Positions 1-4,630 of a stretch of DNA of 5,797 nucleotides are shown in pieces. The stretch is from CAYXXZ01 sp964469165 (GTDB taxonomy: Bacteria; Pseudomonadota; Gammaproteobacteria; Pseudomonadales; Porticoccaceae): positions 1-5,797 of the forward strand of contig CAYXXZ010000140.1 in the NCBI GenBank assembly GCA_964469165.1. The letters run 5' to 3'. The stretch's first letter is position 1, and each line of letters begins with the position of its first letter. The position numbers were made by a program, and so were the translations under genes. The notes beneath the pieces were generated by a model. That model saw nothing but the letters and a program-made list of their open reading frames with translations. It was not told the DNA's origin and ran no database searches.

Positions 1-44
1 CAATTCATGAAACCGGCTTTATCGGTTCGCGCAATTGCCCCTAC
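1..44. repeat. REP-like imperfect palindrome, cut by the window edge
   Basis: The right arm ends CAATTGCCCCTAC (32-44). The window opens with CAATTCATGAAACCG, which is the matching left arm without its first bases. The inner stem is AACCG/CGGTT (11-15 and 23-27) around the loop GCTTTAT. The expected GTAGGGG head would lie just left of base 1. It shares its outer arm with the perfect palindrome at 238-265, so the two are related elements. GTAG-headed palindromes are typical of REP sequences mobilised by RAYT (TnpA-REP) transposases. That assignment rests on the pattern alone, and no transposase gene is in the window. Confidence 0.55.
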
Positions 45-181
45 ACGCTTATAGCTTAACTACAACTCGCTTCCCCCGGGAAAATAGCCGAAACGCCAGG
101 AAGTACTATCCTCAATGCTGAGTGGCTTTTCACAAATACTAATCCTGGATTTGTGGGAAAGGAGATGACATGAAAATCAAA
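33..181 (+). repeat. Direct repeat, upstream copy (149 bp)
   Basis: This matches 254-402 over 149 bp with no gaps and 6 mismatches (at 55, 56, 118, 126, 128 and 132), about 96% identity, at an offset of 221 bp. It starts in the right arm of a REP-like palindrome, runs through an untranslated stretch containing CTTCCCCCGGGAA, includes the ribosome binding site AAAGGAG, and stops after ATGAAAATCAAA. Identity is then lost abruptly at 182/403. The copy therefore contains the whole upstream and start region of the gene at 391, but none of that gene's body. Confidence 0.95.
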
Positions 182-232
182 ATCCATAATTTGGAAATTT
201 GGGTTGCACCTGGACCTGTTGATTCCCGCTGA
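170..232 (+). pseudogene. 20-codon ORF, probable remnant paralog of the gene at 391
   Basis: A short frame starts at ATG 170 behind a perfect AAAGGAG site (158-164) and ends at TGA 230-232. Its product starts MKIK and ends VAPGPVDSR. The intact gene downstream starts MKIK and has AAPGPVYSQ at its signal-peptide end. The APGPV codons differ only at third positions between the two, which hints at an old coding paralog rather than chance. However, the middle (about codons 5-11) has no hydrophobic signal-peptide core and is AT-rich. The REP-like palindrome begins 5 bp after the stop, so a paralog may have been truncated there. It could instead be a leader peptide or a meaningless frame created by the duplication. 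No function is claimed. Confidence 0.4.
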
Positions 233-237
233 ATACC

Positions 238-265
238 GTAGGGGCAATTCATGAATTGCCCCTAC
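238..265. repeat. Perfect 28-bp palindrome, REP-like (GTAG head)
   Basis: Each 14-base arm reads GTAGGGGCAATTCA from its own 5' end, and the element is exactly self-complementary with no mismatch. Its right half is the beginning of the second 149-bp repeat copy. The GTAG tetranucleotide followed by a palindrome is the signature of REP elements linked to RAYT transposases. As RNA it could form a long hairpin between the 20-codon remnant and the gene at 391. It has no T-run after it, so it is not a typical intrinsic terminator. Confidence 0.7.
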
Positions 266-402
266 ACGCTTATAGCGCAACTACAACTCGCTTCCCCCGG
301 GAAAATAGCCGAAACGCCAGGAAGTACTATCCTCAATGTTGAGTGGTTGTTCGCAAATACTAATCCTGGATTTGTGGGAAAGGAGATGACATGAAAATCA
401 AA
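254..402 (+). repeat. Direct repeat, downstream copy (149 bp)
   Basis: This is the second copy of the unit at 33-181, with the six differences listed there. It supplies the apparent upstream region, ribosome binding site and first four codons of the gene at 391. Both copies run in the same direction, so the arrangement is a tandem duplication with a 221-bp period rather than an inverted-repeat transposon end pair. I cannot assign a convincing sigma-70 promoter: TTGAGT (339-344) and TAATCC (361-366) are 16 bp apart, but the -10 match is weak. Confidence 0.95.
379..385 (+). promoter_or_regulatory. Ribosome binding site AAAGGAG for the gene at 391
   Basis: AAAGGAG lies 5 bases before ATG 391 and fixes that start. 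An identical site with the same spacing (158-164) precedes ATG 170 in the upstream repeat copy. Confidence 0.8.
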
Positions 403-717
403 CACCTGTCCTTGCTCATGGTCATATTTGTTCTGGCTGCGCCGGGGCCCGTCTATTCACAAGACGAGCCACAGGGCGCGCAGGGCAGTGAGACGTGGCT
501 ACCAGCGCTCACCACCAATACCCCGCAGGAGGGCTTCGAACTCGCCGTGACCCTCGCTCGCAAAGGAGTGAGCACGACGCAAACGGACAAGGCCGTATTG
601 AAATCCCTGCGCGAGGACTACGCCCGCGATCCCGACAGCTTGATCGCGGTATCCCATGTGATCGCCGTCCATTTTCAGACCATCGCGGCCGCCAATGATT
701 ACTGGCGCGCCAACTGA
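391..717 (+). CDS. Predicted exported 108-aa protein of unknown function
   Basis: I do not recognise this protein. Residues 1-23 look like a Sec signal peptide: K2 and K4, then a hydrophobic core from L6 to A17, with possible cleavage after VYS (S23) before QDEPQ. There is no cysteine, so it is not a lipoprotein. The mature part, about 85 residues, is hydrophilic and rich in Q, T and E at first. A helix-prone C-terminal half (about 48-108, containing LARKGVSTTQTDKAVLKSLRE and then DPDSLIAVSHVIAVHF) follows. GC-rich third codon positions and the strong AAAGGAG site support a real gene. Its upstream region and first four codons lie in a duplicated 149-bp repeat, and a shortened relative may precede it at 170. 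It converges on the LysR gene with only 3 bp between the stop codons. The likely location is the periplasm or outside the cell. Confidence 0.75.
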   Translation: MKIKHLSLLMVIFVLAAPGPVYSQDEPQGAQGSETWLPALTTNTPQEGFELAVTLARKGVSTTQTDKAVLKSLREDYARDPDSLIAVSHVIAVHFQTIAAANDYWRAN

Positions 718-720
718 CGC

Positions 721-1629
721 TCAGTCCTCATCCAGCGCCTGGAATTCCGTGACGAGGAAATCGAGCAGGGTGCGCACCGAGGGCAGCTGACCGCGCCGCG
801 ACGGATACACGGCGTGAACGATCTCCCGGCGGGGTTCCCAGCCTGGTAGTACATGAGTCAATTCACCGCGGGCAAGCCACTCACGCACCATCATGCGGGG
901 CAACTGCACGACGCCGACCCCGGCGATGGCCGCGCTACGCAGAGCGGGCATGCTGCGGGTAACCAGCCGTGGCTGGTGGCGGATCGTCGCCTGTGCCGCG
1001 TCGGGGCCGAGCAGGTGCCAGGCATGTTCACCTTGCGGCGAGCCGAGCTCCATGCTGGGCAGTTCGGCGAGGTCGGCCGCTGATTGAGGTGCGCGGTGAC
1101 AGCGTTCGAGCAGGATGGGGCTCGCCACCAGGCACTGGCCGCGATCCGAGAATACGCGCAGTACCAGATCGCTGTCTTCCAGCGGCGGCGGTCGTACGCG
1201 GATGGCGATGTCGACGCCTTCGCCGATCACGTCCACGCGCCGGTCAGTGGCTTCCACATGCAGTTCCACCTGGGGGTAGCGCACCAGATAGGCCGCGAAC
1301 ATTTCGCCGGCGCGCGACTCCAGCAATGCCACCGGACAGGTGATGCGCACGATGCCGCGCGGTTCGGCCTGGGTCATGGCGATGGCCTCTTCGGCGGCAT
1401 CGGCCTCGACCAGCATTGCGCTGCAATGGCTGTAGAAGGTGCGGCCAGCTTCGGTCACATTGAAGTGGCGCGTGGAACGCTGGATGAGCCGTGTGCCGAG
1501 ACGTTCCTCGAGCTGCGCGATTCTGCGGCTGAGCCTGGACTTGGGTACGCCCAGTGCGCGACCCGCCGGGGCAAAGCCGCCGTGATCCACCACCTGGACA
1601 AAATAATAGAGATCGTTGAGGTCTCGCAT
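721..1629 (-). CDS. LysR-type transcriptional regulator, divergent from pirin
   Basis: This is a 302-aa cytoplasmic DNA-binding regulator of normal length for the LysR family. The N-terminal winged helix-turn-helix covers about residues 1-60: MRDLNDLYYFVQVVDHGGF, then ALGVPKSRLSRRIAQLEERLGTRL and the wing RSTRHFNVTEAG. A linker helix follows to about 88, and the effector-binding domain covers about 90-295 (RGIVRITCPV onward). The group with KSRLSRRIAQLE helices includes many regulators next to pirin or quinone-stress genes. E. coli yhaJ, a more distant relative, also lies divergently from the pirin gene yhaK. The start at 1629 is chosen because the domain begins there and an in-frame stop lies just upstream; the ribosome binding site is weak. 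LysR regulators often repress themselves and activate the divergent gene when a ligand binds. The ligand here is unknown and pirin control is inferred from position. Confidence 0.93.
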   Translation of the reverse strand: MRDLNDLYYFVQVVDHGGFAPAGRALGVPKSRLSRRIAQLEERLGTRLIQRSTRHFNVTEAGRTFYSHCSAMLVEADAAEEAIAMTQAEPRGIVRITCPVALLESRAGEMFAAYLVRYPQVELHVEATDRRVDVIGEGVDIAIRVRPPPLEDSDLVLRVFSDRGQCLVASPILLERCHRAPQSAADLAELPSMELGSPQGEHAWHLLGPDAAQATIRHQPRLVTRSMPALRSAAIAGVGVVQLPRMMVREWLARGELTHVLPGWEPRREIVHAVYPSRRGQLPSVRTLLDFLVTEFQALDED

Positions 1630-1667
1630 AGCTCATCGTTCCATAAATAGAACTCTGAGGGATGATA

Positions 1668-1687
1668 TCACCATCTACTGCCGGTGA
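1668..1687. promoter_or_regulatory. Candidate operator TCACC-N10-GGTGA
   Basis: This inverted repeat with 5-base arms lies in the middle of the LysR-pirin spacer. Its left arm overlaps the palindrome TGATATCA. It is a reasonable LysR binding candidate by position, but 5-base arms can arise by chance. Confidence 0.3.
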
Positions 1688-1715
1688 CGTTCTTGAAATA
1701 GTATCTCTACATCGC

Positions 1716-1732
1716 TGCTGCGCCGCGCAGCA
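1716..1732. promoter_or_regulatory. 17-bp dyad just before the pirin ribosome binding site
   Basis: The arms TGCTGCGC and GCGCAGCA are perfectly complementary around one central base. The dyad ends 7 bases before the AGGAGGT site. In RNA it could form a 7-bp GC-rich hairpin with a 3-base loop in the pirin leader. In DNA it could be an operator near the transcription start. Which of these applies, if either, cannot be told from the sequence. Confidence 0.4.
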
Positions 1733-1739
1733 CAGGATC

Positions 1740-1746
1740 AGGAGGT
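1740..1746 (+). promoter_or_regulatory. Ribosome binding site AGGAGGT deciding the pirin start
   Basis: AGGAGGT stands 5 bases before ATG 1752. It selects this codon over the in-frame ATG at 1662, which would add 30 residues not expected in pirins and would run through the divergent control region. Confidence 0.85.
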
Positions 1747-1751
1747 ACGCC

Positions 1752-2615
1752 ATGAAGAAGGTTCTCGGCATCTACAGCGCTCCGCGCCCGCATTGGGTCG
1801 GCGATGGCTTCCCGATGCGTTCACTGTTCAGTTACCACGACCTGGGCCGACATCTCAGCCCCTTCCTGTTGCTCGATCACGCGCCGCCGACCCATTTCGA
1901 GCCAGCGTCTCGGCCGCGCGGTGTCGGCGAGCATCCGCACCGGGGTTTCGAGACCGTCACCATCGTTTATCAGGGCGAAGTGGCTCACCGCGACTCCACC
2001 GGTGCCGGCGGCACTATCGGTCCGGGCGATGTGCAATGGATGACAGCCGGCGCCGGTATCGTGCATGAGGAGTTTCACTCACCGGCGTTTACCCAGCGTG
2101 GCGGCACCATCGAAATGGTGCAGTTGTGGGTCAATCTGCCAGCCCGCGACAAGATGGTCGAGCCGGGTTATCAAAGTATTCTCGATGCGCAAATTCCGCT
2201 TGTGGAGCTGCCTGACGGCGCCGGGCGTGTACGCGTCATCGCCGGCGAGTTTGCGGCGCAGCGTGGACCGGCGCGCACCTTCACCACCATGGATGTCCTG
2301 GACATGCGCTTGACGCAGGGCGCCGCCGTCCAGCTGCCTACCCGCGATGGCCACACGCTGGCGCTGGTGGTGCTGCATGGCGCGCTGATGGTCAATGGCG
2401 ATGTCGCCCGCGAAGGCCAACTGGTGCATCTGGAACGCGCCGGCAGCGGTGTGCGGATCGAGGCCAACAGCGACGCCAGCGTACTGTGGTTGTCGGGCGA
2501 GCCGATCGATGAACCGGTGGTGGGCCACGGCCCCTTCGTGATGAACAGCGATGCCGAAATTGTCCAGGCCATCGAGGATTTTAATACCGGTCGTTTCGGC
2601 CGCATGCCCGCCTGA
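1752..2615 (+). CDS. Pirin-family bicupin protein
   Basis: This is a 287-aa cytoplasmic protein, close to the length of human pirin. It has two cupin barrels, about residues 20-125 (Pirin) and 175-280 (Pirin_C). The metal site of the first barrel is intact: HPHRGFET gives H61 and H63, and AGAGIVHEE gives H105 and E107, equivalent to H56, H58, H101 and E103 of human pirin. Pirins bind iron; some show quercetin 2,3-dioxygenase activity in vitro, while others act as redox-sensing regulators or partner proteins. The physiological substrate here is unknown. The gene is divergent from a LysR regulator, as in E. coli yhaK/yhaJ, which suggests induction by that regulator under aromatic or oxidative stress. 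The nitroreductase gene follows after 113 bp on the same strand without a clear terminator, so cotranscription is possible. Confidence 0.93.
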   Translation: MKKVLGIYSAPRPHWVGDGFPMRSLFSYHDLGRHLSPFLLLDHAPPTHFEPASRPRGVGEHPHRGFETVTIVYQGEVAHRDSTGAGGTIGPGDVQWMTAGAGIVHEEFHSPAFTQRGGTIEMVQLWVNLPARDKMVEPGYQSILDAQIPLVELPDGAGRVRVIAGEFAAQRGPARTFTTMDVLDMRLTQGAAVQLPTRDGHTLALVVLHGALMVNGDVAREGQLVHLERAGSGVRIEANSDASVLWLSGEPIDEPVVGHGPFVMNSDAEIVQAIEDFNTGRFGRMPA

Positions 2616-2714
2616 TCGAGTACCGCAGATCTTTGTCGTGGATGCGGAGCGCTGGCATGACGTGCTACGTGCGAGTGCCTTCAAGCATCCGGAAATGATT
2701 TTTTACACAGCTAT

Positions 2715-2721
2715 GAGGAAG
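2715..2721 (+). promoter_or_regulatory. Ribosome binding site GAGGAAG for the nitroreductase gene
   Basis: GAGGAAG stands 7 bases before ATG 2729, supporting that start. The rest of the 113-bp gap after pirin (2616-2728) shows no convincing promoter and no T-tailed hairpin. Confidence 0.65.
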
Positions 2722-2728
2722 AAAAGTT

Positions 2729-3328
2729 ATGTCCAATCGCGCTATTGAAATTTATCGGAAACGTCGCAGCCAGTATGCCCTGGGCAAGAATCTGGATGTT
2801 GACATGGAATCCATTATTGGCCTTATCAAGGAAGCTGTGCGTCAAGCACCGTCTTCGTTCAACTCGCAAAGTTCGCGGGTGCTGATCCTGTTTGGCGAGC
2901 AGAGCGACACCTTCTGGGCGTTGACCAAGGAAGCCCTGCGACCACTGGTGCCAGCCGATGCGTTTGCCAATACAGAAAAGAAACTGGACGGCTTTGCCGC
3001 CGGTGTCGGTACCGTGCTGTTCTTCGAAGATCAGGATGTCGTGAAAGGGATGCAGGAACAGTTCGCACTCTATGCCGAAAATTTTCCGATCTGGTCCGAG
3101 CAGGCGTCCGGTATTGCGCAGTTTGCCGTGTGGACCGCACTGTCCGAGGCCGGTATCGGCGCCAGTCTGCAGCACTACAATCCTGTGGTGGATGAAGCCG
3201 TGGCGAAGACCTGGAATATTCCAGCATCGTGGAAACTGCGGGCGCAGATGCCGTTTGGCTCCAATGAAGCCGGTTTTGGCGAAAAAACCTTTATCGATGA
3301 CGAGCAGCGCTTTCTGGTTTTTGCCTGA
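2729..3328 (+). CDS. Nitroreductase-family flavoprotein (Frm2/CinD-like)
   Basis: This is a 199-aa cytoplasmic protein of the FMN-dependent nitroreductase superfamily, in the branch with yeast Frm2/Hbn1 and Lactococcus CinD. Typical features are RRSQYALGK (12-20), the FMN-phosphate segment APSSFNSQSSRVLILFG (40-56), GIGASLQHYNP (142-152), QMPFGS (173-178) and the C-terminal R194 region. Family members use NAD(P)H and FMN to reduce nitroaromatics, quinones or similar oxidants, and have been linked to metal and oxidative stress. The exact substrate cannot be read from sequence. The length is normal for this branch, which is shorter than NfsA/NfsB types, and nothing appears broken. It lies between pirin and an ene-reductase, all on one strand, which supports a redox-detoxification role. 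A GTAG-headed hairpin begins 7 bp after its stop. Base composition looks slightly less GC-rich than pirin (visual impression, not computed). Confidence 0.9.
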   Translation: MSNRAIEIYRKRRSQYALGKNLDVDMESIIGLIKEAVRQAPSSFNSQSSRVLILFGEQSDTFWALTKEALRPLVPADAFANTEKKLDGFAAGVGTVLFFEDQDVVKGMQEQFALYAENFPIWSEQASGIAQFAVWTALSEAGIGASLQHYNPVVDEAVAKTWNIPASWKLRAQMPFGSNEAGFGEKTFIDDEQRFLVFA

Positions 3329-3335
3329 TCTGGCG

Positions 3336-3365
3336 GTAGGGTGGACACCGTTTTTCGTGTCCACC
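3336..3365. repeat. GTAG-headed hairpin (REP-like) after the nitroreductase gene
   Basis: GTAGG (3336-3340) runs into GGTGGACAC (3340-3348), a loop CGTTTTTC, and the perfect complement GTGTCCACC (3357-3365). The head-plus-palindrome layout and the place just after a stop codon are typical of REP elements. The stem sequence differs from the palindromes at 1-44 and 238-265. The 9-bp stem could slow RNA polymerase or protect the mRNA 3' end. It is followed by AAAAA rather than a T-run, so a classic intrinsic terminator on the plus strand is not supported. Confidence 0.55.
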
Positions 3366-3382
3366 AAAAATGTTGAAGCTTC

Positions 3383-3416
3383 TTGACACGCGTAAACCAG
3401 AGACTCGGGCTATGGA
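3383..3416 (+). promoter_or_regulatory. Possible promoter of the ene-reductase gene
   Basis: A perfect -35 hexamer TTGACA lies at 3383-3388. The nearest -10-like sequences are GGCTAT (3408-3413, spacer 19) and TATGGA (3411-3416, spacer 22). Both are poor matches at long spacing, so this would be a weak or activator-dependent promoter. It lies after the hairpin that follows the nitroreductase, consistent with separate transcription of the ene-reductase gene. Confidence 0.35.
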
Positions 3417-3430
3417 CTTGCCGGTCTATA
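3411..3430. promoter_or_regulatory. Candidate repressor operator resembling a NemR box
   Basis: An imperfect dyad of the form TAT-N-GAC-N2-G-C-N2-GTC-N-ATA is centred between 3420 and 3421. As recalled from published work, the E. coli NemR box is TAGACC-N4-GGTCTA. In register, the right half here is exactly GGTCTA (3423-3428) and the left half TGGACT (3413-3418) matches at 4 of 6 positions. In E. coli NemR represses nemA, the homolog of the gene that follows. The site sits downstream of a TTGACA hexamer, where a repressor would block initiation. No nemR gene is in this window, so the assignment is tentative. Confidence 0.4.
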
Positions 3431-3465
3431 TGCCATGATCCTCAAATTGTCGATTGATGAATAAC

Positions 3466-3471
3466 GGAGGT
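3466..3471 (+). promoter_or_regulatory. Ribosome binding site GGAGGT for the ene-reductase gene
   Basis: GGAGGT stands 8 bases before ATG 3480 and supports this start, which also matches the usual N-terminus of the family. Confidence 0.8.
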
Positions 3472-3479
3472 GTCCAGCA

Positions 3480-4592
3480 ATGCAGAAGAATCTTTTTACC
3501 GACTATGACCTTTGTGGTCTGCAACTGAGCAACCGCGTGGTTATGGCTCCCATGACACGTTCACGGGTGCCGGACACGGTTCCCGATGAAGACACGGCGC
3601 TGTATTACAGGCAGCGAACTGGCGCGGGGCTGATCGTCACCGAAGGTTCGCCAATATCGCGGCAGGCTGTTGGATATCTGTTTACGCCGGGTATTCATTC
3701 TGACGCGCAGGTGGCTGGCTGGAAAAAGGTGACCCAGGGCGTGCATGACGCGGGTGGGAAAATTTTCATTCAACTCTGGCATGTCGGGCGCGTCTCCCAC
3801 ACGTCTTTGCACGACGGTGCGGCACCGGTCGGCGCTTCGACAAAAATGGCGCAAAACACCACCGCCTTCGCGTATGACAAGAACGGCAATCCGGGCCCCG
3901 TGCAGGCGAGCCAGCCGCGTGCGCTCTCGACCGACGAAGTGCGCGATGTCGTTCAACAGTTCGCCGATGCCTCGGCAAGAGCCATCGACGCCGGCTTCGA
4001 CGGGATCGAGATACACGGCGCCAACGGCTACCTGATCGAACAGTTCATCAGCGGCGCTATCAATGATCGCGATGATCGATACGGTGGAGGCACCATCGAA
4101 GGGCGCCTGCGCCTGGTTCTGGAGGTGGTGGATGCGGTGATTGCCCGCATCGGGCGTGAACGGGTCGGGATTCGCTTGTCACCCTTCAATCGTATTTTCG
4201 ATATGCAGGCTTTTGACGGTGAAGAAGACACCTGGCTCGAACTGGCGCGGCAGCTGTCGACACGGCAGCTGGCCTATGTGCACATCAGCAACCGGGGTGT
4301 ACTTGTTGGCACCGCTGAAGGGCTGGCGTTTCTCGAACGCTTCCGCAAAACCTACCAGGGCACGCTGATTCTGGCGGGCCAATATACCAAGGAAACTGCC
4401 GAAAAGGATGTTCGAGACGGTTTGGCGGATCTGGTCGCGCTTGGCAAGCCCTTTATTTCCAATCCCGATCTGGTTGAACGAATGAAACAGGGTTGGCCGC
4501 TGGCCGAGCCGGATAGCGATACTTTTTATGGCGGCGATGCCCAAGGGTATATCGATTACCCCGAGTATGATGGCGCGCCGTCCCCGGGGTAG
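3480..4592 (+). CDS. nemA: Old Yellow Enzyme family ene-reductase (NemA-type)
   Basis: This is a 370-aa FMN-binding TIM-barrel enzyme of normal length for NemA-type alkene reductases. It uses NAD(P)H to reduce activated C=C bonds such as those of N-ethylmaleimide and enones; some relatives also reduce nitrate esters or nitroaromatics. Visible active-site features are APMTRSR (T26, which tunes the flavin), QLWHVGR (Q98, W100), HGANGYLIEQF (H179 and N182 bind the substrate oxygen, Y184 is the proton donor), RLSP (R232), and the C-terminal segment LGKPFISNPDLVERMKQGWPL plus FYGGDAQGYIDYP. The usual YGGSIENR is YGGGTIEGR here, with one extra residue and Asn changed to Gly. That is the only oddity seen. 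A NemR-box-like dyad precedes the gene, and it follows the nitroreductase after 151 bp. It converges on dapE with 38 bp between stops. The symbol is given by similarity to E. coli nemA; orthology is not proved. Confidence 0.93.
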   Translation: MQKNLFTDYDLCGLQLSNRVVMAPMTRSRVPDTVPDEDTALYYRQRTGAGLIVTEGSPISRQAVGYLFTPGIHSDAQVAGWKKVTQGVHDAGGKIFIQLWHVGRVSHTSLHDGAAPVGASTKMAQNTTAFAYDKNGNPGPVQASQPRALSTDEVRDVVQQFADASARAIDAGFDGIEIHGANGYLIEQFISGAINDRDDRYGGGTIEGRLRLVLEVVDAVIARIGRERVGIRLSPFNRIFDMQAFDGEEDTWLELARQLSTRQLAYVHISNRGVLVGTAEGLAFLERFRKTYQGTLILAGQYTKETAEKDVRDGLADLVALGKPFISNPDLVERMKQGWPLAEPDSDTFYGGDAQGYIDYPEYDGAPSPG

Positions 4593-4604
4593 TCTCGCTG
4601 AAGC

Positions 4605-4620
4605 CAGTCGCCGCTGACTG
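4605..4620. terminator. Weak hairpin between the convergent ene-reductase and dapE genes
   Basis: CAGTC and GACTG form a 5-bp stem around the loop GCCGCT in the 38-bp gap between the two stops. There is no T-run on either side, so terminator function is only suggested by the convergent position. Confidence 0.2.
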
Positions 4621-4630
4621 TCGTCACGCC

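Larger units (their letters stand above)
1630..1751. promoter_or_regulatory. Divergent LysR-pirin control region
   Basis: This 122-bp spacer must hold the start signals for both the regulator and pirin. It contains TGATATCA (1663-1670), TCACC-N10-GGTGA (1668-1687) and a near-perfect dyad next to the pirin ribosome binding site (1716-1732). A weak -10-like TAGTAT (1699-1704) faces pirin but lacks a good -35. LysR proteins usually bind T-N11-A dyads in such spacers. None of the visible dyads fits T-N11-A exactly, so the operator position is a guess. Confidence 0.5.

Noticed and set aside
56..280. 74-codon minus-strand frame across the repeat region
   Set aside because: It lies across the repeats and palindrome, and the translation has no recognisable feature. 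The repeat structure explains the region better.
33..402. CRISPR array or insertion sequence
   Set aside because: There are only two long direct copies with no regular spacers, no inverted terminal repeats framing a transposase, and no transposase gene.
1084..1650. 188-codon plus-strand frame antisense to the LysR gene
   Set aside because: It is a GC-rich shadow frame opposite a clear LysR-type regulator, and its product resembles no known family.
1662..1751. In-frame ATG at 1662 that would lengthen pirin by 30 residues
   Set aside because: The extension runs through the divergent control region and does not look like pirin sequence. AGGAGGT with ideal spacing marks ATG 1752, where typical pirin homology begins.
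2079..2684. 201-codon minus-strand frame antisense to pirin
   Set aside because: It lies opposite a complete pirin with intact metal ligands, and its translation shows no domain features.
2616..2728. Separate promoter or small gene in the pirin-nitroreductase gap
   Set aside because: No convincing -35/-10 pair was seen. The only open frame through the gap begins inside pirin in another frame and ends inside the nitroreductase gene, with no recognisable product.
2711..3367. 218-codon minus-strand frame antisense to the nitroreductase
   Set aside because: It is a shadow of the clear nitroreductase-family gene, with no ribosome binding site or recognisable domain.
3336..3370. Rho-independent terminator after the nitroreductase
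   Set aside because: The hairpin is good, but it is followed by AAAAA and not a T-run. It is recorded as a REP-like hairpin instead.
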